Source: Mauremys mutica
Lineage: Eukaryota > Chordata > Testudines > Geoemydidae
DNA: 64,000 nt
NCBI RefSeq assembly: GCF_020497125.1
Contig: NC_059072.1
Span: 308,840,781-308,904,780 of the forward strand
Direction of reading: 5' to 3'
Of the stretch, positions 21,836 to 32,019 are shown one piece after another (the stretch's first letter is position 1; every line of letters starts with the position of its first letter). The notes under the pieces were generated by a model that did not search any database, was not told where the DNA came from, and saw nothing but the letters and a program-made list of their open reading frames with translations. The position numbers were made by a program, and so were the translations under genes.

Positions 21836-22774
21836 ACCATGCCCATAGCTTCTGGAAACCTGAACACATGAACAGGGTGTTCATGTGCTTCATGTTCATG
21901 TTCTTCTTTCAGCAGTGCCAATGTGACTTTCCCTGGCTATTTAATTGGGAAGAGTGCTTAGTACAGAGAGATGGAGACACTCATCTAGGAATGTTGTATT
22001 TTATTTCCAGTTTGAATTTCTTTGTTCTCATGACTGGATAATTTACAAGCCAAAACGCCCAAATAGAGTTACAATTCTCCTAATTCATTAGTTATTAAAA
22101 AAATTATAGGATTTGGCAAAATTAAGGTGCAAAAAGGCCAGATTTTCAAAAAATACTTCTAAAAAGGCACCTGTATAATTTACATGTACATCCATTTGCC
22201 TAGACATCTTCGTACACAAATTGAATAATTACACAACTGCATGTTTGTGTGCACAACTGGGTGTTTAGTGACTTGGCTGCATGTATACATACATATGTGG
22301 CCTCTTGGTTCCTCCATAGGGATAGAGACAAAACCCACTGAAGTCAATAGAAGTCTTTTCATTTACTTCAGTGGTCACCGAATTGGGCCCTAGAGGCTGC
22401 ATCCTGGCACTGCCCTAACTCCAGATGTTTGCTGCTCCTGGGCCAGCTGTGAGTCTGAAGAGGGAGAAGTTAATTGAGAGTCAGTCCAGTAAAAGTAGAT
22501 TCCTGAGCCATCCTGCATGGTGTGCCCTGTAAGGAATGTGAGTAGTAGTAGTACCTCACACACAAATGTGTGAGGAACCAGAAATAAACTTGGGTCCCAA
22601 AGGATCACCACTCTTGTGTGAGCAGCCCAGTCAAGATAAAAACTTGTGAGTCCATCCCACTCTACAAAAGATCATGGAGAACAAAATCGGTGTTGTATAG
22701 TCACTAGGGAAAAAGGGGTGGTGTTTACAATGCCAAATCAGACTCAAAATAACTCACAGACAATTCCTGGTGGA
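21836..22774. other. intergenic DNA, nothing recognised
   Basis: No supported gene or repeat family. A direct motif, gttcatgtgcttcatgttcatg, occurs near 21880-21901. Confidence 0.45.
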
Positions 22775-22903
22775 GACAAGGCACAGGGTAGTTTTGCCTT
22801 GATGTAGCTGGTTGAGGCAAACCTGAGACCCTCCCCCACCAGTGTTTACCTCAACCAGCCACACTGAGGTGAAACTACCCCATGCTTTGTCTCCATTAGG
22901 ATT
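22775..22903. repeat. palindromic dispersed repeat
   Basis: The left arm ggagacaaggcacagggtag pairs with the right arm ctaccccatgctttgtctcc, and ggttgaggcaaac pairs with gtttacctcaacc, leaving a C-rich centre. This is a MITE-like fold without a clear duplication. Confidence 0.6.
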
Positions 22904-23786
22904 TTAAAACAAGAGAGCTAATTTGAGTTAGCTATCTCGTTATAAAGATCACACCTTTTCCCCCAGTGAAGGCTGGCTCACAATGTGGAAGCAAGTCTCT
23001 GAGCCCACCTCTACCTTCACCCTCACTTTGTACAGGTTCATATAACCATACTGCAAGTCAGCGGAGAGCCAGGCCCAGTGAGTGCATTCAGGAAATGGCT
23101 CCATCTAATCTGAGAATCTGTCCACAGGTTGACAGAGACAGCAGTAATTTTAAAACTGATGAATAAAATAGTGATACTTTTTGTTGTAGAAACAATCATC
23201 TTATCATAATGCTTTCAGAGAAAAAGCTTTTTATCATTTATTAATAGCAACACGTGTAGTTATAAGAAAAGAAATTCAATACATCTTTCAGTTTTCCATT
23301 GTTCAAGGCAAGATGTGTGAATGTTTAGCTCACAGCTGCTTTGGTTAGCAGTGGAGGGGTGTGTGTGAAATCACTTTACCTGCTTTCCATAGCATTTAAC
23401 AGCTAAGCCAAATGGGATCCCAGAAATTACAACATGCAATTATTACAATCAAATCTCTCCAAAAAATAACAGGCATAAATCAGGGCCAATCCCCCCAGCA
23501 AAAATTCCATGCTGCAGATGTAGCAGGCCTAGATTCCTGCAAACCAGAGATGACATTTTGGTGTTCACTAGCACAATCAGTGCTGTAGCTAGCACAGTTG
23601 ATTCTGCTGGAGTTCACTGTAATTACAACTGCCATCTCTGGAAGAACTCAGAGAGGAGATGGGCAACACTCCAAGGGATCCATACTATCCCTGCTTCTCT
23701 TCAATAGCTACATGAGACTGCTGGTAGAGACAGTGAGACACCATGGGGTAGCTGCCAGCAGTACACCATTAACACTCAGCTCTATG

Positions 23787-24714
23787 TAGGCTTGGCAGGA
23801 TTCAGTTTAAATCGATAAGATGTCGGTAAACGTTGATTTCAGCTCACACACAATGAGTGCAGCTTCCCCCACCCACCTTGCACCTGCAGGGATCGGGCGT
23901 CACCAGCCCTGTGGCAGTGCAGAAGCCCCCTGCAGCCCCACTTTCACTAGAGTGAGGGTGCAGGGCCGTGACAGCAGGGCTGCAGAGGGCTCCCTCAAGG
24001 CAAGTGACCTTGATCCCCACAGGCGCAAGGTGTGGGGAAGGCTGCAGACCTAGTGAGGCAGAGCAGAGACCCCTGGCCACAACTGCAAAGAGGTGGAGGA
24101 AGACATGCCCCTGGCCATGGGGGAGGTTACCCACTGCTAATTAGCTCAGGAGCCATTCAGCAGCGGGGATGGTCTCCCCCTCAGCTGGAGTATCGTTGTT
24201 CTCCTTGTGCCCCAGGCTAGGGGTTTATGCACTGCCCTCCAAGCCCACAGCCTTCCCCACCCCTTGCACACGCAGGGACCCAGTGTCATCAGCCCCGTGA
24301 CTATGCAGGGAGCCCTCTGCAGCTGCACAGCCCTACTCACTCACTCATCAGCCAGGAGCATGTGGGCCATCCTCAGGCAGGAACTGTTCAGCAGTTCAGC
24401 AGTGGGTGGCCTGCCCTGCCACCAAGGGCTTGTCCTCCACCTTGCAGCCCTGGCCAGGGGGTCTCTGCTCCACTGGGCCAGCACCACAACCTCCCCCACA
24501 CCTTGTACCCAGGTATCTTAGGCCCCTTGGCCACACAGGGACCCCCCTGCAGTCCTGCTGTCAACGCTGCCCTAACCCTAGCCTCAGCTGCTTCATTTCC
24601 CACAGCTGTAAAAATCAAAACAGTTAAAAAATGGGGGGGGGGGAATTAAAATTAAAAATCAATATTAACCATGGAAATTGCTAAAATAACAAACCCCAAA
24701 TTCTGCCAAGCCTG
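23787..24714. mobile_element. TIR element with internal imperfect repeats
   Basis: TAGGCTTGGCAGGATTC on the left pairs with GAATT...CTGCCAAGCCT on the right. Inside, a cttcccccacc...ccttgcac...gcaggga phrase recurs near 23866, 24250 and 24490, and inverted forms lie near 24030. I see no clean target duplication, so the superfamily (hAT-like is possible) is not settled. No transposase is encoded. Confidence 0.6.
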
Positions 24715-25263
24715 ACTATATAGCTCATTCTCTGCAACCGCCACCAGAATACTGAGAGGAAATTAGCTCTGGGATGGAGAAGAGCTGGCTCAAGCTGAGC
24801 CCAAGCAAGACTGAAGTGGTGCTGGTCAGAAAGGGGAAATGCTCTGAAGAGCTGGCCAAGATGTTGTCTCCACCTTCTAGTAAAGGCACAAAGCCCCCCT
24901 TTGTCAGAGTTGTGTGATGCCTCAGGTGTCAGGAGTGAACCCATTCAGCTGAGCCTGAGGACTAGCCAGCCCAGTCTCCAGGCAGATTAATGGGCTCAGC
25001 TGAGTTGTGGTAGGATCACCTCATTGGCCAGCTTGCCTGACTGGCTGAAGGGAGCTAGCAGGCCTGCTCTTAAGTGCAGCAGCAGGTCACTGGCTGCTCA
25101 ACACTTATGCCCACAGCTGTGATCATTTCTGTACCTGCCTTGTTCCTATCCTGCTTCCTCCTGACTCCAGCTCTGACCCTCATCTTGACTACTGGTTCCT
25201 GTCTCTGGCTCTGACCCTTAACCCCTCCAAACACTAGGACTGACTCCTGCTCCAATCAGCAAT
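24715..25263. other. LTR-like or unique intergenic DNA
   Basis: The part from about 24935 to 25260 has a low-complexity series of tctgaccc/ctggttcctg triplets, like the LTR fragment at 58560-58860 in inverted form. Family uncertain. Confidence 0.35.
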
Positions 25264-25560
25264 AGGGTTGCCAGGTGTCCATTTTTGACCGGAATGTCCA
25301 GTTGAAAAGGTACCCTAGTGGCTCCAGTCAGCACCACTGACCGAGCCATTAAAAGTCCAGTTGACAGTGCAGGCAGGCTCCTTACTCAGATCCACGCAGC
25401 TCCCGGGAAGCTGCCAGCATCTCCCTGTGGCTCCTAAGCAGAGGAATGGACACAGGGGCTCTGTGTGCTGCCCCCGCCCCCAGCCCCAGCTCAGCAGCTC
25501 CCATTGGCCAGGAACCGCAGCCAATGGGAGCTGAGGAGGTGGGCAGCGCACAGTAGTGCA
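25264..25560. mobile_element. hAT-like DNA element fragment
   Basis: The left end reads agggttgccaggtgtccatt, a start shared by turtle hAT elements. The interior has the inverted phrases ctcccattggccaggaacc and ccgcagccaatgggagct. A matching right end and duplication are not visible, so it is probably truncated. Confidence 0.5.
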
Positions 25561-26306
25561 GTAGTGCCTTAGAATCTCACCAGGTAGCACTATGCTCCAA
25601 GGTTCACTCAGTGGGCAAGGATGTCCCTGTGAGACACTGGCTAGGATGGAAACTGATTGCATGAATATGTGATGCTGCATTGGGAACCACAGCAGTTAAG
25701 TGAATGACAAGTGATTGACAGATACCAATTACTGACCAACTTTCCCATAGATAGTGGTGGTGATACACATACAGGGTATGAAGCTCAACACCTCTCAGCA
25801 TAATCCATAAATGCTCCCTATTTCTAAATAAATAGAAGAGAAGAATAAATGATGTCTTTGACACAAATAGATGGTTGAGCTGCGGGAGCATTCATTCACT
25901 CAACCACACATCTCAAAACTCTCGCCCATGTTCAGAGCTCGCGGTTTTCTTGCCAGGGCAGCAGAACATTTTCTTGCCTGTGCTATGGTGGGTGAGGTTC
26001 TGGAGTTCGGGGATGTTCTTCCTGATTGCCTGTTTGAAGAAGAAGACAGTCGCCTCCTCCTCCCTCTCCCATTACTCTGGGGAAATTTGTGACCCAGCTC
26101 AAAATGGCTATGACTTAGTTTCAGTTTAATTCCTGGGAAGCCAGTGTTATGAAATGGCACCTTGATTTTGGGAATCTTCTCTCCTTTAGAATCTAGCCAC
26201 TTGTTGCCATGGTTCCAGCAGCCATACCATGGGAGAGAAAAAACAAGTCAGTTTGATGATAAATATCTAGGCCCATTACATGGATCAAAGAGCCAAGCAT
26301 CAAATC
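25561..26306. other. intergenic DNA, nothing recognised
   Basis: Overlapping short frames on both strands near 25870-26160 have no recognisable domain. Confidence 0.45.
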
Positions 26307-26309
26307 TAC

Positions 26310-26510
26310 GGCCTGGTCTACACTAGGACTTTAATTCGAATTTAGCAGCGTTAATTCGAACTAACCGCTCAACCGTCCACACCAGGAAGCCATTTAATTC
26401 GAACTAGAGGGCTCTTTAGTTCGAATTCGGTACTCCACCCCGACAGGTGGAGTAACGCTAAATTCGACATGGCTAGCTCGAATTAGGCTAGGTGTGGATG
26501 CAAATCGAAC
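26310..26510 (+). repeat. Harbinger copy 2, TIR and TTCGAA array (Myb side)
   Basis: The TIR is followed by repeated taattcgaa/gttcgaatt boxes to about 26510, matching the right end of copy 1 in reverse. Confidence 0.8.
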
Positions 26511-26698
26511 TTAGTAGCTCCGGGAGCTATCCCACAGTGCACCACTCTGTTGACGCTCTGGGCAGCAGTCGGAGCTTGGATTCTCTGACCAGCCACACAG
26601 GAAATGACCCGGAAAATTTGAATTCATTTTCCTGTCTGGGCACTTTGAATCTGACGTCCTGGCTGGACATCGGGGCGAGCGCCGCAGCACCTGCAACG

Positions 26699-27222
26699 AT
26701 GCAGAGCTCTCCAGCAGAGGAGTTCATGTTATCTGTGAATAGAAAGAGGGACCCAGCATAGACTGACTGGGAACTCTTCGATCTGATCGGTGTGTGGGGC
26801 GAGGAGTCTGTGCTTTCAGAGCTGCGCTCCAAAACACGGAATGCAAAGACCTACGAGAAGGTCTCCAAAGCCATGAGAGACAGAGGATACAGGCGGGATG
26901 CAACGCAGCGCCGCGTGAAAATCAAGGACCCCAGACAAGGCTACCAAAAAATCAAAGCGGCAAACGGACGCTACGGAGCCTGCCACCACTGCCCCACCAA
27001 TGACCGTGGACTCTGACGATGGGACAGTGTCGACGGACAGTTCCTCGGCGATGTTCGCGGACGGGGAAGATGAGGAAGGGTTTGTGGAGGACGAGGCAGG
27101 CGAGAGCGCTTACAACGCTGGTTTCCCCGACAGCCAGGATCTATTCATCACCGTCACGGAGATCCCCTACCAACCCTCCCCGGCCATGAACCCAGATCCT
27201 GAATCAGGGGAAGGAGCAGTCG
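26699..27222 (+). pseudogene. Harbinger Myb/SANT-like protein, exon 1, copy 2
   Basis: The ATG at 26699 starts MQSSPAEEFMLSVNRKRDPA, followed by TAG at 26759 in place of the family's tryptophan. The same frame continues as TDWELFDLIGVWGEESVLSE, RNAKTYEKVSKAMRDRGYRR and VKIKDPRQGYQKIKAANGRY. Then the CRFY...LHAILGG end of the trihelix is missing, and the acidic tail (DSDDGTVSTDSS, DGEDEEGFVEDEAG, FPDSQDLFITVTEIP) is read one frame over. Exon 1 ends before GTAAGTG at 27223. From the acidic start to the donor I count 8 differences in 85 residues against copy 1. Single stop plus one frame change: no full protein. Confidence 0.85.
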
Positions 27223-28019
27223 GTAAGTGCTTTAACCATGTTAACTTTTATTCTTAATATAACAGGAATCTTAACTGTGTGAAAAGGAGGGCTCTCTATA
27301 TATGGGGATAGAACAGAAATCATCCTTGGAGATCTCCACGAAGCTCTCCTTGCGTTAATCGAAAAGCATCAGCAGGAGGTTCCTGGGGAGAGCTGCCTTT
27401 TTGGGTGCTCCGTGGTAGCACACTTTTCCGCACAAGGCTTTCATGAGGTACTCAGGGAGCACTGCCTCCCCGAGCACGGCTGCATCGGGCCCTGGTTCAT
27501 GCTAGCTTTCACGCAGCATGCGCTCTCTATCTCCTTCAGTGACCATCCTCAGGGTGATCTCGCTCGGAGACTCCTGCATCTAATTAGGGTAATTACTGTA
27601 ATTTTACGCCTGGTCCAAAGTATTTTTAAAAAATCTACGGACAGACGGCATAGCACAGACTCAGCACGCAGCTGCGTGATGAGCGTAACGGAAAGCCAAA
27701 GAATATAATGGACGCTCATGGAGGGAGGGGGGAATGAGGACGCAAGGTATCCCACAGTTCCTGCTGTCTCCGAAAAGTATTTGCATTCTTGGATGAGCTC
27801 CAAATGCTTCTAGGGTCAAACACAGTGTCTGTGGTGGGCCAGGGCATAGTTCGGCAATTTGCGCACACACCCCACCCACCACCAGAAGTGAAAACAATCC
27901 TCTGTTGACTCTTTTACATGTCACCCTATCTTTACTGAATGCTGCAGATAGACGCGATGGTGCAGCACTCAACACCAACATCCTTGCTCCCCCCACGCTA
28001 TGGATGGCTGATGGTACAA

Positions 28020-28800
28020 AAAGACTGGTATCCGTCCTCATCATCAGCCTATTGGCACATGGGGCAGTGCAAAAGGACTGGTAACCATGCGTACTAGCAT
28101 CTGTGAGGTTGATCAAGGGCGCCTGGCCCTAATTTTTCATGGTAGATGGTGCAGTATGGCTGGTAACCGTCCTCATCATTGCAACAGGGGGCTGAGCTCC
28201 ATCAGCCCCCACCCTTCCTGTGTAAAGAAAAGATTGAATTGCCCCTGGACTAGCAGAGGGATGATGGGCTCCTTCATCCACACTCCTTAATGTCCTGCCT
28301 GGACTATCATTGCAGCTGGAGGCTTCCTTCCACTCATTTCTCACAAACAAGTCACTGTGTCTTATTCCTGCAATCTTTATTACTTCATCAAACAAGTGGT
28401 GGGACAATGGTATGGTAGCCCAGGAAGGCTGTGGGAAGGCCGGAATGAACAGGTGGTGTTGTTGCAGGACAACAACTGTGAATAGCATACAGCTCCAAAT
28501 TTATGCAGGATCGGACACAGAGCAGCTGTGCTCTCTGGTTCTATGATACAGTGGTTCTCTAGTACACTTGCCCATAATCTAGGCAGGACTGATTCTATTT
28601 TTAGATACCAAAAAGGAGGGATTGACTCAGGGAGTCATTCCCAATTTTTGCTTTTGCACCCCTGGCTGCTCGGCCAGGGGCACTTATGACAGCACCAAAT
28701 GGTGTAGTGCAAAAGGACAGGTAACCATGCCCATCTTATTACCATCTTATTACCAATTTATGGTATGGTAGATGGTACAATATGGCTGGTAACCATCTCT
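28020..28800. repeat. intron of copy 2 Myb gene with internal repeats
   Basis: CTGGTAACC-centred phrases near 28080, 28150, 28725 and 28785 are the inverted equivalents of the repeats in copy 1. They lie inside the 1,963-bp intron 27223-29185. Confidence 0.6.
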
Positions 28801-29185
28801 GCTGTCATGCAAAAGCAAAAGCATGCTGCTGTGTAGCGCTGCTGGCCCGCCTCTGTCAGCGGCATCTAGTACACATACGGTGACATACACAAAAGGCAAA
28901 ACAGTGTCCATGGTTGCCACGCTATGGTGTATGCCAGGGCAATTCTGGGAAAACGGGCTTGAAATGATTGTCTGCCGTTGCTTTCCCGGAGGAAGGAATG
29001 ACTGGCGACATTTACCCAGAATCCACCGCGAAAATGATTTGTGCCCCAGCAGGCACAGGGGTCTCAACCCAGAATTAACAGAGACAGCCTAGACTCAGTT
29101 AATTGTTCGCAAAAATGTATCTTTGCAAGGAATTCACTCCCTGTTTCCCATCTCACAGCTTCCACTGTCTCCAGACCTGCCACAG

Positions 29186-29532
29186 CATCCCCCTCGCAGA
29201 GGCTGGCAAAGATTAGGCGGCGAAAGAAAAAGACAAGGGACAAGATGTTCGAGGAACGTATGGGCTGCTACCTAGCAGAGGCGGACCAGCAGAGCCAGTG
29301 GAGGGAGACCGTCTCTCTGTGCCAGCGCTCACACAGCGAACGGGAGGAGAGGTGGCGTGAGGAAGACAAGCAGGCGACTGAAACGCTGCTTGGACTAGTG
29401 AGGGAGCAAACGGACACGCTCAGGCGCCTTGTGGATGTTCTGCAGGACCGCAGGAGGACAGAGACACCCTGCAGTGTATCTGCAACCGCACTCCCCTGCC
29501 ACAAAGTCCCATACCCCCCTCACCGAAAATAA
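29186..29532 (+). pseudogene. Harbinger Myb-like accessory protein, exon 2 (coiled-coil), copy 2
   Basis: It starts after acceptor TGCCACAG at 29185 and continues exon 1 in phase 1. The basic stretch RLAKIRRRKKKTRDKMF precedes a long Glu/Arg/Gln-rich helix with ADQQSQWRETV, REERWREEDKQATETLLGLV and EQTDTLRRLVDVLQD. The frame is intact to TAA at 29530, with AATAAA at 29693. The extension in frame upstream of 29186 is intron and is not counted. Confidence 0.8.
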
Positions 29533-29692
29533 TCAGGAGGAGGGGCGGCCGGGGACGTGAATACTGTCACTGCACCACAGCACAGTGCTCAAGTACCCAA
29601 AAGCTCTCATACCTTACATTTGCCGAAGTCCTTCACTTCCAGACTCACAGTAATCCCAATCCCAGTCCCATCCCCTAACTGTCTACTTAATT

Positions 29693-29698
29693 AATAAA
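29693..29698 (+). terminator. poly(A) signal of copy 2 Myb-like gene
   Basis: AATAAA about 160 bp after the exon 2 stop, matching 15621-15626 on the other strand in copy 1. Confidence 0.6.
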
Positions 29699-30264
29699 AA
29701 TGCTTTGCTGTTAATTACTGTTTCCGTTATGTTTTTTCAAAGAAGACTGTGTTTGAATGGGGGGCGTGGGGAAGGGGGTGGTTAATTGCATAGGACAGTC
29801 ACCTTTCCCAGGGTACAGACACGGGGGCAGGATCAGCAGCGGGTCACACACACGGTGCAGTCAGTAGGCACCCTGGTCGGTATGGGAGGTGGTTTCCAGG
29901 ATCTGTGTGGGCGGGGGAGATGTGACTTTGCAGCGGGGGAGGGCGGTTACAGATCTTATACAGCGGTCCTTGTCCTGGACCGCTGAGTCACGCAGCTGAG
30001 GAATCTGTATCCGTCCTCCTCCACCACAAGGTCACGTATCCGCCCGCACACAGAATTCCATAAAGAGGGATGGCAGGCTCCATTGAAAGAAGCATTCCGG
30101 CACTGCGGACCGCTCTAGGAGCAGGAGCCTGTCATTCCTTGAGTTTAGAGGCGGTCTTTACATCACCGCACACCCTACCCAGCACAGTCTGCGTCCCAGT
30201 TTCAACCCTTTCACGAAAAGTCATGAATAAAGAAACCTTTGTTAAGTAATAATGGGATATGTAT

Positions 30265-30270
30265 TTTATT
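30265..30270 (-). terminator. poly(A) signal of copy 2 transposase gene
   Basis: TTTATT on the plus strand, equivalent to AATAAA after the transposase stop. Confidence 0.55.
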
Positions 30271-30401
30271 TTTACACGTGTGCTGGAAGTGGGGGTAACG
30301 GGGTGAACGGGGTATGTAACCGAAGAGGAGAGTCAACAGTAACTGGGTAAAGAAACAGGGGCAGGTTCAGCTTCTCTGTAAAGAAACTGAACAGTCACAG
30401 G

Positions 30402-30780
30402 TCACGCTGCTTGCTTGTATTTGAAGAGTTCCTTGTCGCTGTCCCAGGCGCCTGTATAGGGCTTCATGAGCAAGTGCATTAGCGGGCAGGCTGGGTCCCC
30501 GAGGATGACTATAGGCATCTGCACATCCACAACAGTTATTTCGTGGTCTGGGAAGAAACTACCTTCCTGCAGGCGTCTGAGCAGCCCACAGTTCCTGAAA
30601 ACACACGCATCATGAACCTTGCCCGGCCACCCGACGTTGATGTTTGTAAAACGTCCCCTATGGTCCCCCGTGCTTGCAGCACCATTGAAAAGTAGCCCAA
30701 TTTCTCAGAAGCTGACTGTGGAAGAGGTGGACGATAAAGTGCGAGGAGGAGAAAACGGCGATGATCGCAGCGGGCTCCAT
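30402..30780 (-). pseudogene. Harbinger transposase, internally deleted, copy 2
   Basis: ATG at 30780 (minus) starts the same N-terminal segment as copy 1 (MEPAAIIAVFSSSSHF). The frame is lost at the same junction near 30660, where the DDE C-terminal half begins in another frame (DHRGRFT, then WPGKVHDACVFRN, IVILGDPACPLMHLLMKPYT). It stops at 30402. This copy keeps KVHDA and HEITVVDVQMP, closer to the family than copy 1. The missing middle is the same, so the deletion predates both insertions. Confidence 0.85.
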
Positions 30781-31049
30781 GCTTGCAGTGCTGTGGCGTC
30801 CGCGCTGTCACTGACCAGAAAAGTGCACGAACAGATTCCCCGCAGGCGCTTTCAAGGAGGGAGGGAGGGAGGGCGTGATTGACGGTTCTATGATGACAGT
30901 TACCCAAAACCACCTTCGACACATTTCTCCCCCCAGCAGGCATTGGGGGCTCTACCCAGCATTCCAATGGGCAGCGGGGACTGCGGGAACTGTGGGATAG
31001 CTTCCCACAGTGCACCGCTTCCAAAGTCGACGCTGGCCCCGTGAATGTG

Positions 31050-31166
31050 GACTCAGAAATTCGAATTAGTGTATTTAGTATGGATACACAAATTCGACTT
31101 CATAAGGTCGAATCCACAAATTCGAACTAAGTTGATTCGAAATAGTCTTGTAGTGTAGACAAGGCC
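31050..31166 (-). repeat. Harbinger copy 2, TIR and TTCGAA array (transposase side)
   Basis: aattcgaattagtgtattta-type boxes and tcgactt/tcgaat motifs lead to TGTAGACAAGGCC, mirroring 14151-14280. Confidence 0.8.
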
Positions 31167-31169
31167 TAC

Positions 31170-32019
31170 CTGTATCATCTTAGTGCAGAGAAGTGGGTAG
31201 AGTATCAGGGAGCCAGTTACAGTTGCTTGACTCAGTGCTGGTTGGGCCCCCCAACATTAGTTAGAACAGTTATGGGGCTGCTCTAATTTACACCACTGGC
31301 AAAAGGTACCTAAGGAAATTTATACCAGTGGAGAATCAGTTCAATGAATCTCTGCTCCACCCCACGGCATTCCCAGTCTGTGCCTACTGTGTTTCATAAG
31401 CAGGTGGCACAGGAGCTGGTTCTGCTGCCTCCAGCAGTGTTACTCTAGCATGGAATTCTCCTCTGCAAAAGGAATTCTCTGCTGGCCATTTCTATCCAGA
31501 ATCCATCCACTCTCTTGTGTGACATGAAGTAAATACATATTGCAAAGAATCTAGGCCTCAATTTAGAATCCAGCCTGATCAGCCTGAAGAGGAATAAAGA
31601 AATGAAAAGAGGGGAGAGGGGAAAGCAGACAGAGAGTGACAGAGATGGAAGAGTGAGTCAAGGGTGCTGGATCTGTTGATGATGGTGGCTGTGAACATTG
31701 TGCTGTCCTTCTCTGCCTCTCTATTCCTTTTTATTTATTTAGTTAGTTATTTTAGGGAAGACAGTTATTTTAGGGAAATGTCTAGAGGAGCTGGATATTT
31801 GCATATTTCAGTCCCTATCTTCCCAGAGTAGAGAGACAGGGTAGAGGGAGGGGTATATGATATGTGCACTAGTGATTGAAAATGGCCAGAACTAGTTTTA
31901 GGATTCCCAGCTGTGAAAGTGGCCTTTAAAGTGGTCTCCAACAGAAATCCAAAACAGAAACAGATTATCTCAATGTTACCTTGACCTGAGGCAGAATTGG
32001 ACTATTCAGGATTTGTGTT
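31170..32019. other. intergenic DNA, nothing recognised
   Basis: No supported gene. A small duplicated tatttta-gggaa tract occurs near 31740-31780. Confidence 0.5.

Larger units (their letters stand above)
26310..31166 (-). mobile_element. Harbinger DNA transposon, copy 2 (4,857 bp, inverted)
   Basis: The ends GGCCTGGTCTACACTAGGAC and TGTAGACAAGGCC are inverted repeats. The flanking triplet is TAC on both sides (26307-26309 and 31167-31169) rather than the usual TTA or TAA. The content mirrors copy 1: a Myb/SANT exon 1 at 26699-27222 and exon 2 at 29186-29532 on the plus strand, and a convergent transposase remnant on the minus strand. Strand is given by the transposase. It shares the stop at Myb codon 21, the missing SANT segment and the transposase deletion with copy 1, and it lacks copy 1's 2-nt insertion. 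Confidence 0.92.

Noticed and set aside
28129..28488. 119- and 151-codon minus-strand frames at 27661-28488
   Set aside because: They fall within the Harbinger intron and repeat area. Their counterparts in copy 1 are broken differently.
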